A stretch of DNA of 64,000 nucleotides from the NCBI GenBank assembly GCA_963826105.1, contig CAWGWA010000007.1, positions 81,453 through 145,452 of the forward strand, written 5' to 3'. This DNA is from WHTI01 sp963826105. Lineage in GTDB: Bacteria > Actinomycetota > CADDZG01 > WHSQ01. A model generated the notes under the pieces. It saw nothing but the letters and a program-made list of their open reading frames with translations. It did not search any database and had not been told where the DNA came from. Shown piece by piece: positions 1 through 7,403 of the stretch. Numbering within the stretch: the stretch's first letter is position 1; the number at the start of each line of letters is the position of its first letter. The translations under genes were made by a program, and so were the position numbers.

Positions 1-2
1 CC

Positions 3-482
3 GACTTCGAGCACGGCCAACCGAAATGGTCGGTGAAGCGCGCCCTCGGAACGCTCGCCGGAGCGACCGTCGGCGTCGCGTTCATGAGTGAGTTCCTCGT
101 TGGCGCACTTGAGGAAACGGTCGAGGAACTCGGGCTATCGAGGCTCTTCGTCGGACTCATCGTCGTCCCGATCATCGGTAACGCGGCCGAGCACTCGTCG
201 GCGATCTTCCTGGCTGCCAAGGACAAGGTCGAGGTCTCGATCGAGATCGCGATCGGCTCCTCGACCCAGATAGCGATGTTCATCGCTCCGGTGTTGGTGT
301 TCGTCTCCTACTTCGCCGGAGAGCCGATGGACCTCATCTTCAGCGGCCTCGAGATCGCCGCCGTAGCACTCTCGGCGATGATCCTCGGGTTCGTGGTCAT
401 GGACGGCCGCTCCAACTGGTTCGAGGGCGCCCAGCTCCTGGCGGCCTACGCCATCATGGCGATCAGCTTCTTCTTCCTGTAG
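3..482 (+). CDS. Ca2+/H+ antiporter (Cax family), C-terminal part
   Basis: The reading frame is open from the window edge, so this is the 3' part of a gene that starts upstream. The protein is almost entirely hydrophobic and predicts several membrane helices. It contains the GNAAEH signature that cation/proton exchangers of the Cax family use at the ion site, followed by a second half-repeat rich in small residues (SIEIAIGSSTQ). The family exports Ca2+ or other divalent cations in exchange for protons across the cell membrane. The gene stops 8 bases before the convergent hydrolase gene, and no terminator hairpin is visible between them. Substrate specificity cannot be told from this fragment. 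Confidence 0.85.
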   Translation, partial: DFEHGQPKWSVKRALGTLAGATVGVAFMSEFLVGALEETVEELGLSRLFVGLIVVPIIGNAAEHSSAIFLAAKDKVEVSIEIAIGSSTQIAMFIAPVLVFVSYFAGEPMDLIFSGLEIAAVALSAMILGFVVMDGRSNWFEGAQLLAAYAIMAISFFFL

Positions 483-489
483 TTGGGAC

Positions 490-1314
490 CTAGAGCCCGT
501 TCTCGTTCAGGAAATCCTGAATCAGCCGGGTCGTCTCCTCCGGGCGTTCCATCGACGGCAGATGAGCGGTATCCGGCACGATCTCCAAGCGAGCGCCAGG
601 GATCTCTGAGGCGACGCGTTGGGAGATCAGGATGATGTCGGAGACATCTTTGTCTCCCACGACGACGAGCGTCGGCACCTCGATGCTTCCGAGTCGTTCG
701 GATGCCGGCGGTTCGAGTTGCCGCTCATCGCTCAACGAATCCTTCGCCTCGATCAGTTTGGAGTAGGACTCGCTCAGCATGTCGGCGACGCGTTCCCGTA
801 TCTGTGGATCGACGGCCGTCGGTGGTCGGTAAGGCCCATCGACCCAGGTGCGGAGACTCAACTCGACGAGGGATGTGACATCGCCCTGCTCGAAGAAGAG
901 GTCTTCCGCATCCCCGTAGGCAACGATGGGATCCGACCACTCATGCCCCCGGAGAGCGGGTCCGATCAGGACCAGACCGCTCACGAGCGCGGGATCGAGC
1001 ACGACCAGTTCGAGCGCGGTCCGTCCTCCCATCGAACAACCGACCAATGTGGCCTTGGTGCTCCGCACCTCGTCCATCACGGTCTCGGCATCTTCGGCGT
1101 ATAGGAACGACTCCGTGTGGGCCGACGATCGCCCGTACCCCCGAGCGTCGTAGCGGATGACCCGATGGTCCTTCGAGTACGTCCGGACCTCGTGGTCCCA
1201 CATCCGCCCGTCCGCGATCCCGGCATGCAGGAACAACAGGTCGGCTCCCTGGCCCGCGGTTTCGTAGAAGAGGCGGTCGTTCTTGACGGTGATGAAGCCG
1301 TTGACATCCCTCAA
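490..1314 (-). CDS. alpha/beta hydrolase fold protein
   Basis: 274 residues with the usual order of an alpha/beta hydrolase: an HAG oxyanion region near residue 31, a DARGYGRS strand-turn, the nucleophile elbow GCSMGG near residue 93, the acid in VVGDKD, and the catalytic His in DTAHLPSMERP near the C-terminus. The family includes esterases, lactonases and C-C hydrolases, and the substrate cannot be inferred. The start is a TTG preceded at about seven bases by GGGAG; no ATG or GTG fits the conserved N-terminus better. The gene reads away from the DUF59 gene across a repeat-rich intergenic region. Confidence 0.85.
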   Translation of the reverse strand: MRDVNGFITVKNDRLFYETAGQGADLLFLHAGIADGRMWDHEVRTYSKDHRVIRYDARGYGRSSAHTESFLYAEDAETVMDEVRSTKATLVGCSMGGRTALELVVLDPALVSGLVLIGPALRGHEWSDPIVAYGDAEDLFFEQGDVTSLVELSLRTWVDGPYRPPTAVDPQIRERVADMLSESYSKLIEAKDSLSDERQLEPPASERLGSIEVPTLVVVGDKDVSDIILISQRVASEIPGARLEIVPDTAHLPSMERPEETTRLIQDFLNENGL

Positions 1315-1406
1315 AGCAGAACTCCCATCCCTGGGGGCCTTCCGTCGTCGTGGTCGCCCAGCTTCTTCGACTTCCCGAGGCTCCGCAAGGCCATCCCAAG
1401 ATCGTC

Positions 1407-1508
1407 AAAACTGTGGTCGACGTGGTCTGTGTGGTCATCGCATCGACCACAAACCGAAGCTCCAGCGGTCATCGCATCGACCACGTTGACCGCACCGACC
1501 ACAGTTTT
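1407..1508. repeat. array of GTGGTC/GACCAC hexamers in an imperfect inverted repeat
   Basis: Between the divergent hydrolase and DUF59 genes lies a dense repeat. The outer arms are a perfect 13-base inverted repeat (AAAACTGTGGTCG at 1407-1419 and its complement at 1496-1508), and the similarity extends imperfectly for about 30 bases inward. GTGGTC occurs at 1413, 1422 and 1431; GACCAC occurs at 1445, 1479 and 1497. An 18-base direct repeat occupies 1433-1450 and 1467-1484. This could be a multi-site operator, a large RNA or DNA hairpin, or a small palindromic repeat element. No coding frame here is convincing. Confidence 0.7.
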
Positions 1509-1568
1509 CGGCGAGTGTCTCAGCGCCCGACGTGGGTCTTCGGGGAATCTGGGGGCCGGGCCCGTCGT

Positions 1569-1574
1569 TATGCT
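1569..1574 (+). promoter_or_regulatory. -10 element TATGCT, probable leaderless promoter
   Basis: TATGCT ends seven bases before the ATG at 1582, and there is no Shine-Dalgarno sequence. That spacing puts the transcript start at or next to the initiation codon. No good -35 is seen. Confidence 0.4.
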
Positions 1575-1581
1575 GCATGAC

Positions 1582-1896
1582 ATGGCTGATACGAAAGTGA
1601 TCGAAGAGAAGATGGTCGAGGTCCTCCAGACCGTCGATGACCCGGAGCTCGGGATCGATATCTGGAATCTGGGACTCGTCTACAAGATCGACGTTAACGA
1701 GGACGGCGACGTCCACATCGAATTCACCCTGACCACCATGGGATGCCCGATCGCTCCGATGATCGACGAGCAGATCCGGGCCGCCTCGCAGTACATCGAG
1801 GACATCGGGGAGGTCACCACCGAGCTGGTCATGTACCCGCCGTGGTCCCCCGAGAAGATGTCCCCCCTCGCCCGCTCCGCCCTCGGCGTTATCTAG
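1582..1896 (+). CDS. DUF59 / SufT-like metal-sulfur cluster assembly factor
   Basis: 104 residues, the normal size for a single MIP18 (DUF59) domain. Family features visible are DDPELGIDIWNLGLVY near residues 19-34, and TTMGCPIAPMI near residues 51-61, which carries the conserved Cys that can bind a cluster or metal. Relatives (SufT, PaaD, CIA2 proteins) help mature Fe-S proteins in the cytoplasm. There are two in-frame ATGs, at 1570 and 1582. The second is preferred because the first overlaps a -10-like hexamer at the spacing of a leaderless promoter. It stands alone, just ahead of the SOS promoter. Confidence 0.85.
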   Translation: MADTKVIEEKMVEVLQTVDDPELGIDIWNLGLVYKIDVNEDGDVHIEFTLTTMGCPIAPMIDEQIRAASQYIEDIGEVTTELVMYPPWSPEKMSPLARSALGVI

Positions 1897-1916
1897 GACC
1901 CCTTCACACGGATGTC

Positions 1917-1945
1917 TTGACTCCGGCTGAGAGCGCGCCTACTAT
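1917..1945 (+). promoter_or_regulatory. sigma70-type promoter of the mutagenesis operon
   Basis: TTGACT (1917-1922) and TACTAT (1940-1945) are separated by exactly 17 bases, one of the best promoter matches in the window. The -10 overlaps the LexA box by one base. The leader that follows (1961-2148) has no credible gene; it holds a 7-bp hairpin (CGCCCGG at 2079-2085 with CCGGGCG at 2094-2100). Confidence 0.75.
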
Positions 1946-1960
1946 CGAACATACGTTCGA
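1945..1960. promoter_or_regulatory. LexA (SOS) box
   Basis: TCGAAC-ATAC-GTTCGA is a perfect palindrome matching the Gram-positive SOS box GAAC-N4-GTTC with the outer TC/GA typical of actinobacteria. It overlaps the end of the -10 element, so LexA bound here would block the promoter. The genes downstream are dnaE2 and dinB, classic SOS targets. Confidence 0.88.
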
Positions 1961-2148
1961 CTGTTCGTGGTGGGCCTCTCTGTTGGGCTCCTCCCCGGGC
2001 TCGGATCGAGGCGGTTCTGCTCCCCGGCGCACCGTCCCCGCCACCGACGGCCGAACGAGATATGGGGCCCGATGGGCTCGCCCGGTGCTTCCCCCGGGCG
2101 GGTCGGTCGGGCCCTCCTTCTCTTTCAGGAGAAAGAGCGCGAAAACAC

Positions 2149-2461
2149 GTGGCGAAGCGGTACGACGAGGCCATCGAGGTGGTGCCGGATCCGATCGATG
2201 CGGATGTCCCGGTCGCGTTCCGGTGGCGGGGACGACGCTACGAGATCGATCAACGGCTGTCGTCGTGGCGCGAAGCGTGGATCGCGGGCCGGGACGGACA
2301 CAAGCAACGGGAGTACTTCCGGGTTCTGGCGCGGCCTGCGGGGCTGACTCTCGGATGGGAATCTCGATTCGGATGGATTCCTGGTCCAGCTTGGAGCGGT
2401 CTACGACGTCTACCGGGACGTATCCCGTGGAGGATGGAAGCTGGCCCGAGTGTGGGACTGA
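2149..2461 (+). pseudogene. DUF6504-like small protein gene, +1 frameshift
   Basis: The reading frame from a GTG at 2149 gives AKRYDEAIEVV and RWRGRRYEIDQRLSSW, then EYFRVLARPAG. After about position 2340 this frame turns to nonsense, while the next frame continues LDSDGFLVQLGAVYDVY and GGWKLARVWD to a stop at 2459-2461. Together they give the layout I recall for DUF6504 proteins: a charged N-terminus, a WRGR-type strand, a Trp-rich centre and an LARVWD-like end. A single extra base in 2341-2360 explains the break, near a run of four G. Such small proteins are often encoded beside translesion polymerases, which fits this operon. The defect may be a real mutation or a sequencing error. The family name is my recognition, not a search result. 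Confidence 0.6.
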
Positions 2462-2480
2462 TGGAATGGGACTGACGCGC

Positions 2481-2486
2481 TATCGT
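2481..2486 (+). promoter_or_regulatory. -10-like TATCGT, probable leaderless promoter
   Basis: TATCGT ends seven bases before the ATG at 2494, where no Shine-Dalgarno sequence is seen. It could give LexA-independent expression of the thioesterase and possibly of dnaE2. Confidence 0.35.
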
Positions 2487-2493
2487 CCGGACG

Positions 2494-2917
2494 ATGACAC
2501 ACGACAAGCGCGCCGATGCGATCGCCGACGGAACGATCCGGATACCGATCAACGAGGCGATGGGCTTCACCTACGACTCCAAGACTGCCGTGGAGATCGT
2601 CGTTCACTTACGTGGTCGCGCCCGAGCATTGCAACTCCGCCGGAGGGATCCAGGGAGGGATGCTCGCCGCGTTCGCCGACTCGGTCCTCGGGGGAGCGAG
2701 TGCTCTGCATCTACCGCCCGAGCAGTACCCCGCGCTCGTGGAGATGAAGATCTCGATCTTCCGCCCCGCATCTGCGGGCACGACTCTGACCGGCAAGGGA
2801 CGCGTGCTCAAAGCCGGCCGGCGCGTACTGTTCGCCGAAGCCGAGATCACCGACGAGAGTGGCACCTTGATCGCCAAGGCCTCCGGCACGGAGATCCCCG
2901 CGAGTGTGCCCATCTAG
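2494..2917 (+). pseudogene. PaaI-type hotdog thioesterase gene, +1 frameshift
   Basis: The first 36 codons (PINEAMGFTYDS region) are in one frame. From about 2605 the family sequence continues in the next frame: APEHCNSAGGIQGGMLAAF followed by ADSVLGG, then VEMKISIFRPA and VLKAGRRVLFAEAEI. GG-x-LAAFAD is the hotdog-fold signature, with the catalytic Asp of the PaaI subfamily that hydrolyses acyl-CoA thioesters. One extra base around 2599-2606 breaks the gene; without it the protein would be about 141 residues, normal for the family. It lies between the DUF6504-like gene and dnaE2, and no functional link to DNA repair is known to me. It may be intact in the organism if the extra base is a sequencing error. 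Confidence 0.75.
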
Positions 2918-2921
2918 TCCA

Positions 2922-2957
2922 CGGATCGTCGAGACGATCCGTTTCTGAGTACTCAAG
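2922..2957 (+). repeat. hairpin with TTCTGAG tail, copy 1
   Basis: CGGATCGTC and GACGATCCG form a 9-bp perfect stem around GA, followed by TTTCTGAGTACTCAAG. A clearly related element lies at 39556-39590. It is located between the thioesterase and dnaE2, where it could act as a weak terminator or an RNA-processing site. The U-run is too short for a standard terminator. Confidence 0.55.
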
Positions 2958-2984
2958 TGGTCGCCTTTTCGAGGCGTCCCCGAC

Positions 2985-5900
2985 ATGAGTGGTTTCACTC
3001 ATCTCCACTGCCATACGACGTGGTCGTTGCTCGATGGGGCGATCACCGCCGAGGCGTTGCCCGCGCTGGCGGCCGAGCGGGGGTTCGATGCGGTCGCGAT
3101 GACCGATCACGATTCGTTGCTGGGGGCGGTGCGGTTCACCAAGGCGTGCCGGAGGGCGGGGATCAAACCGATCTACGGAGCCGAGCTGACCGTTCGCTCG
3201 GCCCTTCCCGATGTAGCCCGGAGCCACGTAACCGTGATCGCGCGGAACCAGACCGGTTACGGGAACCTGTGCCGGTTGATCTCGGGTGCTCACCTCACCA
3301 ACGAACGAGGTGATCCCGAGACGACGTTCGAGTCGATCGCCGAGCGATGCGACGGATTGTTCGTGTTCTCCGGTTGCGCGCGCAGCGACGTGGCGCGCCT
3401 CGCGGCGCAAGGTCGGATCCCGCAGGCGGTCGAGATCGCCCGCAAGTGGCACGGCGCGCTCGGCGAGGCCTACCGGATCGAGGTCTTCGATCACCGGGGG
3501 TACGGCGACCGGATGCTCCGGGACCGGCTCCTCAAGGTCGCGCACGACGCCGAGATCCATCCGGTCGCGACCAACGACGTCCACTACGCATCGGCGAGGG
3601 ACTCCGGTACCCACGAACTCCTGCACGCGCTCGATGCCATCGTGCCGTTGTCCCGAACCCAGGCGTTGCGCTCGAACTCCGAGTACCACCTCAAGCCACC
3701 CGCCGAGATGACCGCATTGTTCGACGACGTTCCCGAGGCTCTCCGCGAGACCCGCTACATCGCCGAGGAGTGCGACTTCGAGCTCGAGCTTGGCCGCTAC
3801 CACTTCCCCGACGTTCCCGGCCGCGACGAACGGAGGGCCGGTGGAGATCTGCGGCAACGCTGCTTTGAGGGCGCCGCCCGTCGCTACAACCCGATCCCCA
3901 AGATCATCGAGGAGCGCCTGGAACACGAACTGAGCGTCATCCTGGATATGGGGTGGCCGGCGTTCTTCCTCCTCGTGGCCGACATCGTCGATCACGTCCG
4001 CTACGAGATGGGCGTCAGATGTTCGTGCCGGGGGAGCGCGGCAGGCTCGCTCGTCTGTTACGTCCTCGGGATCTCCGATGTCGATCCGGTGCGCTACGAC
4101 CTCCTGTTCGAGCGCTTCATGAACTCGCGCCGGGAGGAACTCCCCGACATCGACATCGACGTCGAGTCCCATCGACGGGAGGAGATCCTGAGATACATCC
4201 TCAAGACCTATGGACGCGACCAGACCGCGGTGTGCTGCATGGTCGATACCTTCCGGGCCCGCGGTGCGATCCGCGAGGTCGGCAAGGCGCTCGGCCTGCC
4301 GCCCGAGGAACTCGATTTCGTCGCCAAGGCATTCCCTCGGATCCGGGCCAAGGACATCCCTGCTGCGATCGAACGTCTTCCCGAACTCGGGGGCACTAAT
4401 CTCAAGTCGGAACAGCTCGAGCAGATGTTCGAGCTCTGTTTCGCGATCGACGGGTTCCCCCGCCATCTCGCGCTCCATCCGTCGGGGGTGATCCTGTCGT
4501 CGAATGATCTCGGCGACCGGGTCCCGATGCAGGAGAGCTTTGCCGGCTTCACGATGCTGCAGGCCGACAAACACGACGTCGAGGACCTCGGGCTGGTGAA
4601 GCTCGATGTACTCGGGGTGAGGATGTTCTCGGCGATCTCCCACGCGACAGACGAGATCGAGCGGATCACCGGCGAGCAGTTGGACATCGACTCGGTCCCG
4701 CGCGATGACCCCGCCACGTACGACCTGATCCGGTCGTCGCGCACGATCGGATGTTTCCAGATCGAATCGCCGGGGCAGCGAGAGCTGCTCGCCCGGATGC
4801 AACCGGATCGTTTCGAGGATCTGGTCGTCGACATCTCGTTGTTCCGTCCAGGCCCCGTCCAATCCGACATGGTCGGTCCCTATCTGATGCGCCGTCACGG
4901 CTTCGAGGATGTCGTCTATCCATACGAGACCCTCAGAGAGATCCTGCGCGAAACCAACGGAATCATCGTGTTCCACGAGCAGCTGATCCGGGTCATCGCG
5001 ATGGCGACCGGATGCAGCCTTGCCGATGCCGACTACATCCGCCGGCACCTCGACTCCGACCACCCCGACGACACCGTGAGCAGCTGGTTCCAGTCGGCGT
5101 CGGTCGCCACCGGACTGAGCTCGTCTCAGGCTGCATCGCTGTGGAAGGAAGTGTTTGCGTTCGCCTCGTTCGGGTTCTGCAAGTCACACGCGGCTGCGTT
5201 CGCGGTGCCCACTTACATCTCGGCCTGGCTCAAGGTTCATCACACGGCCGAGTTCGTGGCCGGGCTCTTGACCCATGATCCCGGGATGTACCCGCGACGA
5301 TTGATCGTGGCCGACGCCCGGACCTCGGGGGTGCCGATCCTGCCGGTCGACGTCAACCACTCTGACACGGTTTATCGGGCCGAACCCGTAGATACCGGAG
5401 CCAGAAGCGGGTCGCCTCGGCGAGACGCGGGAAATGGACATGGCGTTCGGCTGGCGTTGTCCGAAGTGAAGGACATCTCGGAGGCCGAGATGGATTCCAT
5501 CGTGGTGGCGCAGCCGTTCACTTCGCTCGAGGATCTGTGGCGCCGGACCGAGTTGTCGCGGCCGGTGCTCGAGCACCTCGTTCATATCGGGGCCTGCGAG
5601 GCCATCTCGGGAGGACGGTCGCGCCGCGAGCTCCTGTGGCGCGCCACCGATCTCGCCGCCCGTCCCCGGTACAAGGCCGGTCAGCAGATGTCCCTGTCGC
5701 TCGATGACGACGTTGCGGTCAGCGAACTCAAGGGACTCACCGACTACACCGCGATGGAGGAGACCGAAGCCGAGCTCGAGGTCACCGGGATCGATGCACG
5801 GAGGCACGTCATGGCTCTCTACGAGCCGCTGATGAAGGAGCTCGGCTGTACCCCGGGAGCCGAACTGCGGACGAAGCGTAACGATTCCGAGGTTTGGGTG

Positions 5901-6308
5901 GCCGGGGTGAAGGTGTCGAGCCAGACCCCCCAGATCCGTTCCGGGCAGAGGATCATCTTCGTGACGCTCGACGATCTCACCGGGCCGTTGGACGTCACGT
6001 TGTTCGAACGTGTGCAGCCGTGGTGCGCGGCGACGGTGTTCCACTCCTGGATCCTGTTGTTCCGAGGAGCGGTGCGTAAACGCGGTGGGGCATCGAGGAC
6101 GAGGCGGACCCACCCGAACAACGTCGGGGTCACGGTTGTGGTCGAGGAGGCGTTCGATCTCGCCGAGATCGCCCGGGACCGGGCCGCCGGGATGACCCCA
6201 TCCGAGGCTCTGGCACGGCAGAGGAAGCGGGCGACGGGTCCGATGAAGGCCCGGATGGCCGCCGGGCGCAAGCTGTGGCACGCCAGCGGGGGCTCAGCCG
6301 GTGGCTGA
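2985..6308 (+). CDS. dnaE2: error-prone DNA polymerase III alpha subunit, DnaE2 type
   Basis: 1107 residues, in the DnaE2 size range. An N-terminal PHP domain opens with THLHCHTTWSLLDGA and includes the TDHDS motif. The polymerase core contains PDIDIDVESHRREE near residue 386, holding catalytic aspartates; in DnaE2 the residues after PDID differ from the replicative type, as here. A helix-hairpin-helix and an OB-fold region follow, and GQQMSLSL near residue 900 resembles a clamp-binding motif. DnaE2 copies past lesions and is the mutagenic polymerase of the SOS response in actinobacteria. A second, replicative dnaE lies at 47.7 kb, which supports the paralogue call. It overlaps the FemAB-like gene by 8 bases. 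No ImuA or ImuB gene is next to it. Confidence 0.9.
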   Translation: MSGFTHLHCHTTWSLLDGAITAEALPALAAERGFDAVAMTDHDSLLGAVRFTKACRRAGIKPIYGAELTVRSALPDVARSHVTVIARNQTGYGNLCRLISGAHLTNERGDPETTFESIAERCDGLFVFSGCARSDVARLAAQGRIPQAVEIARKWHGALGEAYRIEVFDHRGYGDRMLRDRLLKVAHDAEIHPVATNDVHYASARDSGTHELLHALDAIVPLSRTQALRSNSEYHLKPPAEMTALFDDVPEALRETRYIAEECDFELELGRYHFPDVPGRDERRAGGDLRQRCFEGAARRYNPIPKIIEERLEHELSVILDMGWPAFFLLVADIVDHVRYEMGVRCSCRGSAAGSLVCYVLGISDVDPVRYDLLFERFMNSRREELPDIDIDVESHRREEILRYILKTYGRDQTAVCCMVDTFRARGAIREVGKALGLPPEELDFVAKAFPRIRAKDIPAAIERLPELGGTNLKSEQLEQMFELCFAIDGFPRHLALHPSGVILSSNDLGDRVPMQESFAGFTMLQADKHDVEDLGLVKLDVLGVRMFSAISHATDEIERITGEQLDIDSVPRDDPATYDLIRSSRTIGCFQIESPGQRELLARMQPDRFEDLVVDISLFRPGPVQSDMVGPYLMRRHGFEDVVYPYETLREILRETNGIIVFHEQLIRVIAMATGCSLADADYIRRHLDSDHPDDTVSSWFQSASVATGLSSSQAASLWKEVFAFASFGFCKSHAAAFAVPTYISAWLKVHHTAEFVAGLLTHDPGMYPRRLIVADARTSGVPILPVDVNHSDTVYRAEPVDTGARSGSPRRDAGNGHGVRLALSEVKDISEAEMDSIVVAQPFTSLEDLWRRTELSRPVLEHLVHIGACEAISGGRSRRELLWRATDLAARPRYKAGQQMSLSLDDDVAVSELKGLTDYTAMEETEAELEVTGIDARRHVMALYEPLMKELGCTPGAELRTKRNDSEVWVAGVKVSSQTPQIRSGQRIIFVTLDDLTGPLDVTLFERVQPWCAATVFHSWILLFRGAVRKRGGASRTRRTHPNNVGVTVVVEEAFDLAEIARDRAAGMTPSEALARQRKRATGPMKARMAAGRKLWHASGGSAGG

Positions 6309-7374
6309 TCTGCTAGCTCGTCTCAATCGCACCCTCGCGATGCCCGAAGATGGAGACGTGACCGTACTTACCTTCCATCTCGACCGCACCCCTCCTGAGG
6401 GGTGGGATGAGTTCGCGCGCGCTTCGGGTCGCTACTTCTTCTCGACCGTCCGCTGGACCGAAGCGGTTGCCGCCGGATTCGGCAGCGAGGCGCTGTTCGC
6501 AACCCTCATGGACGGCGACGAGATCGTGGTTGCGATGATCGGGACGGAACGCAAGACGGTCGGTTTCCGGATACTCCATTCGTTCTTCCCCTACGGCGGC
6601 CTGATCGGTGACGTGAGCCACGGTGATGAACTGCTGGACCACTTTCTTCCCGCGCTGAAGGAGCGCGGCTACCACTCACTCGTGGTTGAGGATCCCTCCT
6701 GCGGGCTACCCGAAAGACATGTCGCTCAGCCCGTATTCGGCCGCAGGCACGTTCGGTCCATGGAACCTCGGGAAGGTCCCATCGATGAGGCTGCGATCTT
6801 CAGCTCGTACCACAAGTCGGTCAAGAAGAACGTGCGACGCGCCCGCGAAGCCGGACTCGTGGTCACCGAGGCGACGTCCGAGGCAGAGGTCGACGACATC
6901 TACGAGATGTACCGCTCGGCGATGGAGCGGAACTACGCGCCCACCTGGTACCCGAAGGATCTGTTCGTCGAGCTGATGCACCGGTTCGTACCAACTGGCG
7001 AGGTGAGATACCTGGTCGTGAAGCACGACGGTCACATGATCGGGATGATGGCGATGCTTTACTCCGAACATGGAGGTCACTACTGGATGGGTGGATCCTC
7101 GGAAGACGGTCTAAAGCTCAGGGTCAACGACCTTCTGTTCCACCATGCGATCTGCCTATCGGTGGAGCGCGGCGACCACTTCCTCGACTTCATGGGTACC
7201 GGTGTCGATGACGAATCGCTGGCTCGTTTCAAGGAGAAATGGGGGGGTGTGTCGGAGCAGGTCCTCGGCTATCACCTCGACCTCGCCCCGTTCCGCGCCA
7301 AGCTCCTTCGGGTCGCGTACCGACTGGTGCGTAAAGGTCCCGGAGCCTGGGTCGTGCGCAAGATCATCCGCTGA
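6301..7374 (+). CDS. FemAB-like / GNAT-fold acyltransferase
   Basis: 357 residues. The pattern is that of FemAB-related proteins: an N-terminal half with FFSTVRWTEAV and an FFPYGG motif, then SYHKSVKKNVRRAREAG near residues 166-182, and a GNAT-type acetyltransferase half with MYRSAMERNY, GHMIGMMAMLYSEHGG and YWMGGSSEDG. Relatives add amino acids from aminoacyl-tRNA to peptidoglycan precursors or act in exopolysaccharide export. The substrate is unknown here. The gene overlaps dnaE2 by 8 bases and precedes dinB, so it is probably co-transcribed with damage-induced polymerases, an unusual place for such an enzyme. There is no signal peptide, so it should act in the cytoplasm. Confidence 0.75.
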   Translation: MADLLARLNRTLAMPEDGDVTVLTFHLDRTPPEGWDEFARASGRYFFSTVRWTEAVAAGFGSEALFATLMDGDEIVVAMIGTERKTVGFRILHSFFPYGGLIGDVSHGDELLDHFLPALKERGYHSLVVEDPSCGLPERHVAQPVFGRRHVRSMEPREGPIDEAAIFSSYHKSVKKNVRRAREAGLVVTEATSEAEVDDIYEMYRSAMERNYAPTWYPKDLFVELMHRFVPTGEVRYLVVKHDGHMIGMMAMLYSEHGGHYWMGGSSEDGLKLRVNDLLFHHAICLSVERGDHFLDFMGTGVDDESLARFKEKWGGVSEQVLGYHLDLAPFRAKLLRVAYRLVRKGPGAWVVRKIIR

Positions 7375-7393
7375 TCCGGGATCGAGGCGGCAG

Positions 7394-7399
7394 TAGCAT
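7394..7399 (+). promoter_or_regulatory. -10-like TAGCAT upstream of dinB
   Basis: TAGCAT ends seven bases before the second of two tandem GTG codons (7404 and 7407). This is the spacing seen at several other starts in the window and suggests a leaderless dinB transcript beginning near 7407. Confidence 0.35.
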
Positions 7400-7403
7400 C
7401 GCG

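Noticed and set aside
1743..2747. A 334-codon frame spanning the DUF59 end, the SOS promoter and two damaged genes.
   Set aside because: It crosses a good promoter and LexA box and matches no protein pattern; parts of two real genes appear in it out of frame or after the frameshift.
2847..5063. A 738-codon open frame on the minus strand opposite dnaE2.
   Set aside because: It mirrors the codon bias of dnaE2, has no recognisable domain, and the plus strand encodes a conserved polymerase throughout.
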